From Liquorilactobacillus satsumensis DSM 16230 = JCM 12392 (GTDB taxonomy: Bacteria > Bacillota > Bacilli > Lactobacillales > Lactobacillaceae), in the NCBI RefSeq assembly GCF_001435195.1, contig NZ_AZFQ01000034.1, positions 22,340-74,102 of the forward strand: 51,763 bases of DNA, written 5' to 3'. The position numbers were made by a program, and so were the translations under genes. The stretch's first letter is position 1, and every line of letters begins with the position of its first letter. The notes beneath the pieces were generated by a model. That model saw only the letters and a program-made list of their open reading frames with translations, made no database searches and was not told where the DNA came from. Shown one piece after another: positions 36,070 through 44,485 of the stretch.

Positions 36070-37239
36070 ATGATGTACTTTTTAACAGCCGGAGAATCGC
36101 ATGGTCCACAATTGACTGGAATAATTGAAGGTGTCCCTGCTGGAATGCAGCTTGATATCGCCAAAATTAACGCGGCACTTGCAGCTCGCCAAGGCGGGTA
36201 CGGCCGCGGAAATCGTCAAAAAATCGAACATGATACTGTTGAAATTACTGGAGGTTTACGTCATGGTAAAACACTGGGTTCACCGTTAGCACTGACAATT
36301 CAAAATAGAGACCATGCTCACTGGTCAAAAATTATGAATCCTACCAGCCCCGAAACAGCGGAAAACACTCTACGCAAGGTTGAACGCCCACGTCCTGGTC
36401 ATGCAGATCTTGTAGGGGGAATGAAGTACCGACATACCGATCTCAGAAACGTTTTAGAGCGTTCCTCGGCACGTGAGACTGCAATGCGCGTTGCTGTCGG
36501 CTCAATTTGTAAACAACTACTTGAACAGTTGGACATTAAACTGGTTGGTTACGTCCAACAGATCGGCAAGCTTGCTGGTGCTAAGAGCTTACCCACTGAT
36601 GTTTCTCAGATTGAACAACAAATTCATGCAAATGATCTGCGCATCCTTGATATGGCCCAGGTCACCCCAATTCATAAATTAATTGACGACACTAAAAGAG
36701 CAGGCGACACTTTGGGCGGAATTATTCGAGTAGTTGCTGAAAATGTTCCCGCCGGTTTAGGCAGCTATATTAGCTGGGACACAAAATTAGATGCTAAGCT
36801 TGCTGCAGCTGTGATGGGCGTTAATGCAATGAAAGGGGTCGCAATCGGTGATGGTTTTACTGCTGCTACCAACCTTGGAAGTGATGTCATGGACCCAATT
36901 ACTTGGGACCAAGAAAGCGGTTGGAGCAGATCCTCAGATCATTTGGGCGGCTTTGAAGGCGGAATGACCAATGGTATGCCGTTAATCATCCAAGCTGCTA
37001 TGAAACCTATCCCAACACTTTATAAAGCATTAAAGAGTGTTAACCTCAAGACTCGTGAAGTTCAAAAAGCAAACGTTGAACGCTCCGACACAACCGCAAT
37101 TGTACCCGCTTCGCTTGTAATCGAAAGCGTCGTGGCGATCGAACTTGCCAAAGAAATCACTGCTACTTTTGACGGCAGTAACCTAGCACGCCTCAAAGAA
37201 CAATTACAGGCTTACCGTCAGGAACTCAAAGAATATTAA
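36070..37239 (+). CDS. aroC: Chorismate synthase
   Basis: AroC makes chorismate from EPSP, using reduced FMN. Signatures include the N-terminal TAGESHGPQLTGIIEGVPAG, RQGGYGRGNRQKIE and RPRPGHADLVGGMKY, and the RSSARETAMRVAVG segment. At 389 aa it is complete. It starts 11 bases after the transporter-mutase gene with GGAGG before ATGATG. Confidence 0.95.
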   Translation: MMYFLTAGESHGPQLTGIIEGVPAGMQLDIAKINAALAARQGGYGRGNRQKIEHDTVEITGGLRHGKTLGSPLALTIQNRDHAHWSKIMNPTSPETAENTLRKVERPRPGHADLVGGMKYRHTDLRNVLERSSARETAMRVAVGSICKQLLEQLDIKLVGYVQQIGKLAGAKSLPTDVSQIEQQIHANDLRILDMAQVTPIHKLIDDTKRAGDTLGGIIRVVAENVPAGLGSYISWDTKLDAKLAAAVMGVNAMKGVAIGDGFTAATNLGSDVMDPITWDQESGWSRSSDHLGGFEGGMTNGMPLIIQAAMKPIPTLYKALKSVNLKTREVQKANVERSDTTAIVPASLVIESVVAIELAKEITATFDGSNLARLKEQLQAYRQELKEY

Positions 37240-37257
37240 TATTGATAAGGTGATTGC

Positions 37258-37785
37258 ATGCTCATCCACACACTTGGTCCGGCAGAGACTGATAGTTATG
37301 CCGCGGCCCAACACTACTGCCAAACACATCCGAAAGAACACGCGCACGTTTTTTTACATGCGAGTTTCGAAGAAGTTCTTACGCAGTTAACAGCTTATCG
37401 CGGGGCATACCTGTTATTGCCAGCAGCTTTCAAATCAAAGATGCTTAAACTTTCGTGGGGAGAATTACACTATGATCTCCTTGACCAATTACAGCTGATC
37501 GATTGTTTTATCTATCAGTTAGCCCCACTGGTTATTATCGAAAATCAAACACGCTTAACGGGTATTGCTTATTCTCATGCTGCAACTGCCAAATTGCTCG
37601 CAAAAACAGTCACTCCTCAAAAAATCAAGTGTTGTGCCAGCAAATATCTAGCTTACCAACAATTCTTACAAGATGGACAGTATGTTTTAACCAATCAAAA
37701 AAACGTAGAATTGCATTCAGATGACCGCATCATTGCACACTTTAAACCAGATATGGTGTGGTGCTTATACCAAATTAAGGAGTAA
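37258..37785 (+). CDS. Degenerate prephenate-dehydratase-like protein
   Basis: This 175 aa protein begins IHTLGPAETDSYAAAQHY, like the YLGPxGTFS start of prephenate dehydratase (PheA). Later GIAYSHAATAKLLAK resembles the family's SHPQALAQC region. However, the PIENS-type active-site motif is replaced by LLPAAFKS and the C-terminal TRF motif is absent. It therefore looks like a shrunken member of the fold, possibly non-catalytic. It lies between aroC and aroA, where pheA might be expected, and no other pheA candidate is in the operon. It could be a minimal dehydratase, a sensor or a partner protein. Confidence 0.6.
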   Translation: MLIHTLGPAETDSYAAAQHYCQTHPKEHAHVFLHASFEEVLTQLTAYRGAYLLLPAAFKSKMLKLSWGELHYDLLDQLQLIDCFIYQLAPLVIIENQTRLTGIAYSHAATAKLLAKTVTPQKIKCCASKYLAYQQFLQDGQYVLTNQKNVELHSDDRIIAHFKPDMVWCLYQIKE

Positions 37786-37791
37786 TTGATT

Positions 37792-39111
37792 ATGGAACAA
37801 AAAAAACTAACTACCCATCTGCAGCATGGTTTGAACGGTGCTTTAGCTGTTCCAGGAGATAAGAGTATCTCTCACAGAGCACTGATGCTCGGCGCCATTG
37901 CTCAAGGAACAACGACTATCAAACATTTTTTAAGTTCTGCTGATTGTCTCAGCACCCTCAGAGCCATGCAAGACCTTGGAATTAAAATAACTCGTGATGG
38001 GGACAACGTTAGCGTAGAAGGCAAGGGGTTAACGGGCTTGAAAAAACCGGAACATCCTTTAAACATGGGTAATTCGGGCACAACTACCCGTTTGCTAATG
38101 GGACTGCTTGCGGGCCAATCCTTTGAAACTGAACTTTTCGGCGATACTTCTTTGCAAAAAAGACCGATGCGCAGAGTCAGCGAACCACTTGCCGAAATGG
38201 GGGCCTCAATTCTCACAACCAGTACTGGTACGCTCCCCGCCAAAGTTATTGGCAAGCCGCTACAAGGTGCACAAGTTAAACTTAAAGTTGCCAGTGCACA
38301 AGTTAAAAGTGCTTTGATTTTAGCCGCTTTACAGGCTAAGACACCTTCAACAATTATCGAAAAGCTCCCCACGCGCGATCATACAGAAAGGATGCTGCAA
38401 GAATTCGGTGCACAAATCGAAACTGCCGCAGATCACCTAACAATTACAGTTCAGCCACAACCACGGCTGCTTGGTCAGACAGTTATAGTTCCTGGAGATA
38501 TCTCATCTGCCGCATTTTTCATAGTTGCAGCTACAATCAGCAAACATTCTGAAATCGTTTTGAAGAATGTTAATATCAATGAAACCCGCACTGGAATACT
38601 AAGTGTCTTGCAAAAAATGGGTGGTAATCTTCAACTCGAAAATAAGTCAACTGGAACCGAACCTGCCGCCGATCTTCGTGTCAAGTACGCTACGCTTTCG
38701 CCGATCCAGCTTGACGAAAAAGAGATCCCCGCAGTCATCGACGAACTCCCGCTGGTTGCTTTGTTGGCTGCATGTGCGCACGGTCGCAGCATTTTAAGAG
38801 GTGCGCAGGAATTACGTGTCAAAGAGACTGATCGCATTGCTACTGTTGCACAGGAACTCCGCAAACTCGGGGTGTTGGTTCAAGAACTTCCTGATGGCTT
38901 AATCATTGATGGCCGCCCGGCATGGGACATCAATGATCCAGTACTGGATAGTCATGGAGATCATCGCATTGGAATGATGATGGCCATTGCTGCACTGCGT
39001 TCACCAGAAGCCCTCGCGTTAAAGAAGCCGGAAGCAATCGCGGTTTCTTATCCAACATTCTTTTCAGACTTGGAATCATTAATTACCTTAGGTGAGGAGG
39101 AATCCAAATGA
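37792..39111 (+). CDS. aroA: 5-enolpyruvylshikimate-3-phosphate synthase
   Basis: EPSP synthase joins shikimate-3-phosphate and phosphoenolpyruvate. It has GDKSISHRALMLGA, NSGTTTRLLMGLLAG and LRVKETDRI, and the C-terminal DSHGDHRIGMM. I chose the ATG at 37792, nine bases after AAGGAG, rather than TTG at 37786. It is 439 aa and overlaps tyrA by four bases (ATGA), so translation is coupled. Confidence 0.95.
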   Translation: MEQKKLTTHLQHGLNGALAVPGDKSISHRALMLGAIAQGTTTIKHFLSSADCLSTLRAMQDLGIKITRDGDNVSVEGKGLTGLKKPEHPLNMGNSGTTTRLLMGLLAGQSFETELFGDTSLQKRPMRRVSEPLAEMGASILTTSTGTLPAKVIGKPLQGAQVKLKVASAQVKSALILAALQAKTPSTIIEKLPTRDHTERMLQEFGAQIETAADHLTITVQPQPRLLGQTVIVPGDISSAAFFIVAATISKHSEIVLKNVNINETRTGILSVLQKMGGNLQLENKSTGTEPAADLRVKYATLSPIQLDEKEIPAVIDELPLVALLAACAHGRSILRGAQELRVKETDRIATVAQELRKLGVLVQELPDGLIIDGRPAWDINDPVLDSHGDHRIGMMMAIAALRSPEALALKKPEAIAVSYPTFFSDLESLITLGEEESK

Positions 39112-40205
39112 CCACTGTTTTCGTAAAAGGACTTGGTTTAATTGGCAGTTCCCTAATCAGGGCAATTCGACTCAGTGCACCAACAACTGTCATCATTGGA
39201 TGTGATTCCGATAAAAAAGCTTGTGACTACGCTGTGCAGCATCATCTGATTGACCGAATTGGAACAGATTTAACTGCCGCTGAAACGGCTGATTTCATTA
39301 TCTTAGCTGCACCAGTTACGACTATCGTGCAGGATCTTCAAGAACTCGCTCACTTGCCCTTGAAGAAAAATGTAATTGTCACAGATGTTGGCAGTACCAA
39401 GCAAATTGTCTTACAAGCAGCTGCCGCCTTAACACAGCAGGGGATCACCTTTATCGGCGGTCATCCGATGGCTGGTTCACATAAGTCGGGTGTCACAGCT
39501 GGACGCGCTGATCTTTTCGAAAATGCCTTTTATTTCTTGATACCTGCCGTTCCTAACGAGCATGCATGCGCTAGCATTCAAACGTTATTGCGTGCAACCC
39601 ACGTAAAGTGGCTTACACTTACAGCTGCTGAACACGACAAAATTGTCGGGCAAATCAGTCACTTGCCTCATATTATTGCTGCAGCGCTTGTTAATCAGAC
39701 ACAACAGGCTTTTGCAGACTTTCCGCTGGGAATGCGGTTAGCAGCCGGTGGGTTTAAATCGATCACTCGGATTGCTTCTTCTGATCCACTGATGTGGAGT
39801 GCAATTTTAAATTCTAATGCTGCCATTATTATGCAACAGCTTGAGCAATACATTGCACACCTTGAAGCTCTCAAAACAGAGATTGCACAAGCACAGCAAC
39901 ACAAGATCTATGCATTCTTCCAAAACGCGAAAACCAGTCGCGATCAGCTTGGTGCTGACAAAGTTGGTGAGCTTCCTGGATTCTACGATCTATTTATCAA
40001 TATTCCTGATCAAGTTGGTACGCTCGCGGCAGTTACTCAATTGCTTGCACAAAATAACATTAATATTGTTAATATTCATATCTTAGAAATCCGCGAGGAC
40101 ATTGATGGCGTTTTACAGTTAACATTTATGCGTGCACGTGACCGCTCACTTGCTGAAGATTTGCTGCAACAAAAAGGTTATCTTGTTTTACGGAAGGAGC
40201 ATTAA
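39108..40205 (+). CDS. tyrA: Prephenate dehydrogenase with ACT domain
   Basis: TyrA oxidatively decarboxylates prephenate to 4-hydroxyphenylpyruvate for tyrosine. The NAD fold begins GLGLIGSSLIRAIR, GGHPMAGSHKSG follows, and HDKIVGQISHLPHI holds the catalytic histidine. The C-terminal ACT domain (about 290-360, LFINIPDQVGTLAAV) probably binds tyrosine for feedback. At 365 aa it is normal for Firmicutes. With the tyrosine-rich leader peptide, two layers of tyrosine control are suggested. Confidence 0.94.
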   Translation: MTTVFVKGLGLIGSSLIRAIRLSAPTTVIIGCDSDKKACDYAVQHHLIDRIGTDLTAAETADFIILAAPVTTIVQDLQELAHLPLKKNVIVTDVGSTKQIVLQAAAALTQQGITFIGGHPMAGSHKSGVTAGRADLFENAFYFLIPAVPNEHACASIQTLLRATHVKWLTLTAAEHDKIVGQISHLPHIIAAALVNQTQQAFADFPLGMRLAAGGFKSITRIASSDPLMWSAILNSNAAIIMQQLEQYIAHLEALKTEIAQAQQHKIYAFFQNAKTSRDQLGADKVGELPGFYDLFINIPDQVGTLAAVTQLLAQNNINIVNIHILEIREDIDGVLQLTFMRARDRSLAEDLLQQKGYLVLRKEH

Positions 40206-40206
40206 C

Positions 40207-40716
40207 ATGGAAGCAATTTTAATTGGTTTTATGGGCTGCGGAAAAACTACCATTGGAAAATTAGTAGCGCAACACTTGAATGTCCCCCATGTTGATCTTG
40301 ATGATCAAATTACTGCGGCCGCTGGAATCCCAATTAAAGATATCTTTGCCAAACACGGTGAAGCTTATTTTCGGCAGCTTGAACATAAGCTGTTGTTACA
40401 ACAAATGGCTGAACACGGCATTCTGTCAACCGGTGGCGGTACGTCTGCACAACCGGAAAATATGCGTGTTCTCAAACAAACAACTGTCCCCGTAATTTTT
40501 CTTGAGGCAACTGCTGCGACAATTCTCAAGCGCGTTTGCAACGATCAAGGACGCCCCTTGGTCAATCAGCTTGATCAAACTGATTTGATCGCACTCAAAC
40601 AAAGCCGGCAGCAGGCTTACCAAGCATGCGCCGACTTAACGATTGCAACTGATCAAACAGCACCGGATCAAATTGCACAGCAAATTCTTAATTACCTGCG
40701 TCAGGCTGTTGATTAA
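40207..40716 (+). CDS. aroK: Shikimate kinase
   Basis: AroK phosphorylates shikimate with ATP. The P-loop GFMGCGKTTIGK is at residues 7-18, the shikimate-binding DLDDQI segment follows, and GGGTSAQPEN is present. The ATG at 40207 lies one base after tyrA and follows GGAAGGAGC; it is 169 aa. A longer reading from 40132 would overlap tyrA and is not supported. It is the last gene of the operon before a terminator. Confidence 0.93.
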   Translation: MEAILIGFMGCGKTTIGKLVAQHLNVPHVDLDDQITAAAGIPIKDIFAKHGEAYFRQLEHKLLLQQMAEHGILSTGGGTSAQPENMRVLKQTTVPVIFLEATAATILKRVCNDQGRPLVNQLDQTDLIALKQSRQQAYQACADLTIATDQTAPDQIAQQILNYLRQAVD

Positions 40717-40781
40717 CAATTTACAAACTTTGATAGCGACATTTAAAGATGGTTATCTTTTATTAGCTTTTTAAGCTTAAA

Positions 40782-40830
40782 TTGCTCCTGTGATTGATCT
40801 TATTTCCAATCAATACAGGAGCATTTCTTA
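40782..40830 (+). terminator. Terminator after aroK
   Basis: GCTCCTGTGATTGAT (40784-40798) pairs with ATCAATACAGGAGC (40809-40822), followed by ATTTCTTATT. The region 40831-41051 has no gene and ends in a copy of the palindromic element. Confidence 0.75.
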
Positions 40831-40937
40831 TTAAGTTGCAAAAAGCTTTGGCTAAGAAATTCAGATCAAAATCTCATTCCCATTGTTATAAACCTTGTCT
40901 CTGCTGTTTAGATGTCTTTAAAACTGTTATTTGGTGC

Positions 40938-41065
40938 TGGATAAACGTGTTCCATAAGTCAAAATTCTCCGTCTAACTTCGAATTACTCATAGCAAAGTA
41001 CTCGCTATGTTCGTAATTTCGAGTTAGCACTCAAAATTTTCCCGACTTATGTCACACTCTCAAAA
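40938..41065. repeat. MITE-like palindromic element, copy 2
   Basis: It is almost identical to copies 1 and 3, including GGATAAACGTGTTCCATAAG at the left and GACTTATGTCACACTCTC at the right. Its right end overlaps the last codons and stop of the CPBP gene, which thus takes its final residues from the element. Confidence 0.75.
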
Positions 41066-41756
41066 TTATAAAACCAATCATTATGTACAAGATTGCGACA
41101 CTAACCGCACCTCCAAATGAAGCATTATTGGTATTTTGCACCCCCCAAAAAGCAGTTACCACAAAGTCAATCCCAAAATGACATATTATTGGAAACAGCA
41201 GATTTTTTGTTCTAATGAACAGGCTAGCAAATAAAAAACCCATCGCCATTGTCTGACAAACCTGGATCGTTGTTAAAGAAAAATTTTGGGAGTATAAATT
41301 AAGAAAATGTTCTAAACCAAATAAGACACTTGAGATTATCGCTGGAAATAAAATACGGGTACTTTGTTTTGTTGAGCGCCAAAACAAGCGTAGTAAGGTA
41401 ACCAAAATTATGCCGCGAAAAAGATACTCTTCAGTTGTACTTGCAATTAATCCGATTGTAAACGCAGCTAAAAAATTTTTTTCATTCATAACACCAATTA
41501 TAATTAGCGCTGTTATAAGGGTAAGAACCAGGTTTCGTTGTTCCTTGTTGAGCTTCAAAGAAAAAGGAATCTTTTGTCGTGTTAATTTAGCATTTAAAAT
41601 AATTAGTAAAATTAAAAATAGACATTTATCAAAAAATAAAAAGAACAAATTATTGGATTCATTGATTCCTTTTAGAATGTTGATTCCAAGAAATTCAAAT
41701 ATAACTTCAACAAAGAGCACCCCCAAAAGCCGCTGTGCCATCTTCGTACTATTCAT
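41052..41756 (-). CDS. CPBP-family intramembrane metalloprotease-like protein
   Basis: This 234 aa protein has about seven hydrophobic segments. The Abi/CAAX-protease motifs are present: EEYLFRG (EExxxR type) near residue 115, FGLEHFLNL and HFGIDFV. Members process prenylated proteins in eukaryotes; in lactic bacteria many protect against or mature bacteriocins. No bacteriocin gene is seen nearby. The ATG has only a weak GAGG-type site. The last four or five codons and the stop lie in the palindromic repeat, so the natural C-terminus may have been altered by insertion. Confidence 0.75.
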   Translation of the reverse strand: MNSTKMAQRLLGVLFVEVIFEFLGINILKGINESNNLFFLFFDKCLFLILLIILNAKLTRQKIPFSLKLNKEQRNLVLTLITALIIIGVMNEKNFLAAFTIGLIASTTEEYLFRGIILVTLLRLFWRSTKQSTRILFPAIISSVLFGLEHFLNLYSQNFSLTTIQVCQTMAMGFLFASLFIRTKNLLFPIICHFGIDFVVTAFWGVQNTNNASFGGAVSVAILYIMIGFIILRV

Positions 41757-41912
41757 TATGTTTCAGCCTCAAATACAAAATTTTGTAACGCATAATTTAG
41801 CACATCCCCCAAAAAATATTCATACTCTACATACCCTATCGTAGGTTCCTCTTCCAATTTACAAAGTTTCCTAACTGCAGATTAAATTATTTCAACATTA
41901 ACCTTGCAGACC

Positions 41913-42833
41913 TTATTTAACCTCAAATCCATAACCTCTAATATGCGCCTTCAACATCTTCAGGTAAAGCTGAGCTGCCCTACTCAGATCCATTTTTCTG
42001 TGACGTAAATAACCTAAAGTGATCACGTCATCTACATCTAAAGGAATCGCTACAATTTTTTCATCGTTTAGTTCGCTACTGATAATTCCAGAACTGATCG
42101 TGTATCCATTCAAACCGACCATCAGGTTAAAGATTGTCGCCCGATCACTGATTAGAATCTGTTTTCGATGAGGCAGTGTACTTTGAATTTCTTCAGAAAA
42201 ATAAAATGAGTTCGTATCCCCCTGTTCATACGACAAATAGAGATAGTCCTCTAGATCAGCTAAGGTGACATGCGTCTTTTTGGTCAAGGGATTATCTCGT
42301 CCCACAAAGACGTGTGGCTGCACCTCAAACAGCGGTGTAAAGGTTAGATTTTTGTCTGAAATCAGCCGCATCATAACCGTTTTATTAAATGCATTGATGT
42401 AAATGACTCCTAGCTCACTTTTTAGCGTTTGAATATCGTCCAACACGTTTTCGGTCTGTGTCTCGCGTAAAGTAAACTGGTAAGCGTCGCCTCCGACTTC
42501 CTTTACAAATTCAACAAAGGCGTGCACCACAAAAGCATAGTGCTGTGCGGAAACACTGAAAACCCGTTTTCGGACAATTTCCTGACCAAAATGCTGATCT
42601 AATAAGTTAACTTGATCGAGCACCCCACGCGCATAATTCATAAATTCACGGCCAGCGTCCGTCAATGTAATCCCTGACTTACTGCGGTAAAGTAATTGAA
42701 TCTGATATTCCTTTTCAAGTTCTTTCATGGCCTGCGACAGGGATGGCTGACTAATAAATAGTTGTTTGGCAGCTTCGTTAATTGATCCTGTAGCCGCAAT
42801 TTTTTCTAAGTACCTTAATTGTTGAATACGCAT
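41913..42833 (-). CDS. LysR-family transcriptional regulator
   Basis: The N-terminal HTH (residues 1-60) reads RIQQLRYLEKIAATGSINEAAKQLFISQPSLSQAMKELE, and a LysR substrate-binding domain runs from about 90 to 300. The ATG at 42833 (306 aa) is eight bases after GAGG; the GTG before it is less likely. It is divergent from the MetE-like gene, with a perfect 31-bp palindrome between them. It may control methionine or cysteine-linked methyltransferase expression, like CmbR or MetR, but the effector is unknown. Confidence 0.85.
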   Translation of the reverse strand: MRIQQLRYLEKIAATGSINEAAKQLFISQPSLSQAMKELEKEYQIQLLYRSKSGITLTDAGREFMNYARGVLDQVNLLDQHFGQEIVRKRVFSVSAQHYAFVVHAFVEFVKEVGGDAYQFTLRETQTENVLDDIQTLKSELGVIYINAFNKTVMMRLISDKNLTFTPLFEVQPHVFVGRDNPLTKKTHVTLADLEDYLYLSYEQGDTNSFYFSEEIQSTLPHRKQILISDRATIFNLMVGLNGYTISSGIISSELNDEKIVAIPLDVDDVITLGYLRHRKMDLSRAAQLYLKMLKAHIRGYGFEVK

Positions 42834-42872
42834 CACTATAACCTCATCTTTTTTGACTATCTTTAACTAATA

Positions 42873-42903
42873 ACATCATTATAGGTATTACCTATAATGA
42901 TGT
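42873..42903. promoter_or_regulatory. 31-bp perfect palindrome over the lysR/metE divergent promoters
   Basis: The arms ACATCATTATAGGTA (42873-42887) and TACCTATAATGATGT (42889-42903) are exactly inverted around one base. On the minus strand the lysR promoter TTTACA (42906-42901) and TATAAT (42883-42878), 17 apart, lies across it. On the plus strand TATAAT (42893-42898) can serve metE. A regulator bound here would control both genes, including its own. Confidence 0.7.
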
Positions 42904-42981
42904 AAAGATATTAAGCATTATCTATTTTGATCATTTGTTGTTAAACTAATCTCAATCAAAGATTAACGGAGGCCTTGCTAA

Positions 42982-44130
42982 ATGACACAAACACGATTCC
43001 AAATTGTTGGTTCACTTTTACGTCCAACTAACCTACTAGCATATAAAAATGAAATTGAAAAACGTGATAATATTCAATACCCCTTCTATAATGACTTTCC
43101 TGGCTATCAGGCGGTCGAGGCAGCAGCTGTGAAGAACGTAATTGAACAGGAAAAGGCTCACGGTCTAGACGTTCTAACTGATGGAGAGTACACAAAATCA
43201 ATGTGGCATCTAGACTTTATTTGGGGATTTGGCGGAGTTGAACGCTACATTGCTGATCATGGATATACCTTTGAGGACCATGATGGCGGCGACTTTGAAA
43301 CGCGCAAGGATATTGGTGTTCGTATTACCGCACCGTTATCAGGAAAAAATCATCACTTCCTTGACATCTATCAGGCCCTCAAAGCTGCTGCCGGTGATCA
43401 GCAAGTAAAATTAACCGTTTGGGGAGCCGCTCATGCCTTTACCGAATTAGCTTTGATTGATCATTTATATGGTCCAAACGAAGTTTACAAAACCGCAAGT
43501 GAGCTTAAACAAGGCTTGATTAATGCCTATAAAGAATTTTTAACAGAATATAAAGCTGTTGGTGGACAAATCATTCAGTTTGACGACTGTCTGTGGGAAC
43601 TCTTTGCTGATGATAATCAACAAAGCTTCTTCTCCGAGGAAAATAGTAATCTGACTGATCTCGCTGATGACTTTATTAACATCAATAACACGATCGCTGA
43701 CTTCGGGCATCAACTCGGATTAAAGGTCTGGACACACAATTGCCGCGGAAATTATGAAAGTCGACACGCAGCTAGTGGTAGCTATGCTGCAATTGCGCAA
43801 AAATTCTTGCACGATCAGCACTACGATCGCTTCTTCTTAGAATGGGACGATGAACGTGCAGGTGACATTACAGCCTTAAAAGCATTGCAAGACCGTCCAA
43901 ATGTTGAGGTTGTACTCGGTTTGCTCTCAAGTAAAACCAACACCTTAGACGATGAGGATCGGGTTTATCGCCTGTTAGATCAAGCTAGCGCAATTTTGGG
44001 TAAAGATCGTCTTTTCCTCTCACACCAGTGTGGCTTTGCTTCATGTGATTCTGGAAATGAGCTCACTAGTGCCCAAGAATGGGCCAAGATTGATCAAGGT
44101 CAAAAAATTGCGGCTAAGTTCTGGGCTTAA
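42982..44130 (+). CDS. Cobalamin-independent methionine synthase-like protein (MetE C-terminal type)
   Basis: This 382 aa protein resembles the catalytic C-terminal half of MetE, as in YxjG/YxjH proteins. Zinc-ligand motifs are visible: WTHNCRGNY and HQCGFASC, with a glutamate between. The N-terminus QIVGSLLRPTNLL and DGEYTKSMWHLDF are also typical. Such short forms transfer a methyl group to homocysteine or a related thiol. The folate partner is uncertain because the N-terminal MetE half is absent. AACGGAGG precedes the ATG. It is divergent from a LysR regulator. Confidence 0.82.
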   Translation: MTQTRFQIVGSLLRPTNLLAYKNEIEKRDNIQYPFYNDFPGYQAVEAAAVKNVIEQEKAHGLDVLTDGEYTKSMWHLDFIWGFGGVERYIADHGYTFEDHDGGDFETRKDIGVRITAPLSGKNHHFLDIYQALKAAAGDQQVKLTVWGAAHAFTELALIDHLYGPNEVYKTASELKQGLINAYKEFLTEYKAVGGQIIQFDDCLWELFADDNQQSFFSEENSNLTDLADDFININNTIADFGHQLGLKVWTHNCRGNYESRHAASGSYAAIAQKFLHDQHYDRFFLEWDDERAGDITALKALQDRPNVEVVLGLLSSKTNTLDDEDRVYRLLDQASAILGKDRLFLSHQCGFASCDSGNELTSAQEWAKIDQGQKIAAKFWA

Positions 44131-44230
44131 ATATGCACACTTTGAATCTGAATGGCAGGTTTAAAGCCGGATATTGTACCTAGTGTTTCTTAAAAAGATT
44201 TTTAAATTGCTGTTCGTGGAGATCATAAGG

Positions 44231-44272
44231 GGCTGTGACAAAAGTTAAATTTTGTCACAGCCCCTCTTTTAT
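44231..44272. terminator. Terminator between the MetE-like gene and acoC
   Basis: GGGGCTGTGACAAAA pairs with TTTTGTCACAGCCCC around a short loop, followed by TCTTTTATT. It matches the hairpin at 8943-8988 nearly base for base, and both stand beside a copy of the palindromic element. Confidence 0.75.
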
Positions 44273-44402
44273 TCCGTATAAACGTGTTCCATAAGTCAAA
44301 ATTCTCCATCTAACTTCGAATTACTCATAGCAAAATACTCGCTATGTTCGTAATTTCGAGTTAGCACTCAAAATTTTCCCGACTTATGTCACACTCTCAA
44401 AA
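44273..44402. repeat. MITE-like palindromic element, copy 3
   Basis: It matches copies 1 and 2 with only a few changed bases (for example ATCTAACTTCG and CAAAATACTC). It lies between the converging MetE-like and acoC genes, directly after the terminator hairpin. Confidence 0.75.
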
Positions 44403-44485
44403 TGACCCGTCTGATGCTGTTAATTCTCGCCAACTAAATGCCTTTTGCCCCACGCTCTGCTGCTTAGTCTTTAACTTAAGATTTT

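Noticed and set aside
40938-41065. CRISPR-like or tRNA-like interpretation of the palindromic elements
   Set aside because: Copies are scattered and not evenly spaced, and no cloverleaf or spacer pattern is present.
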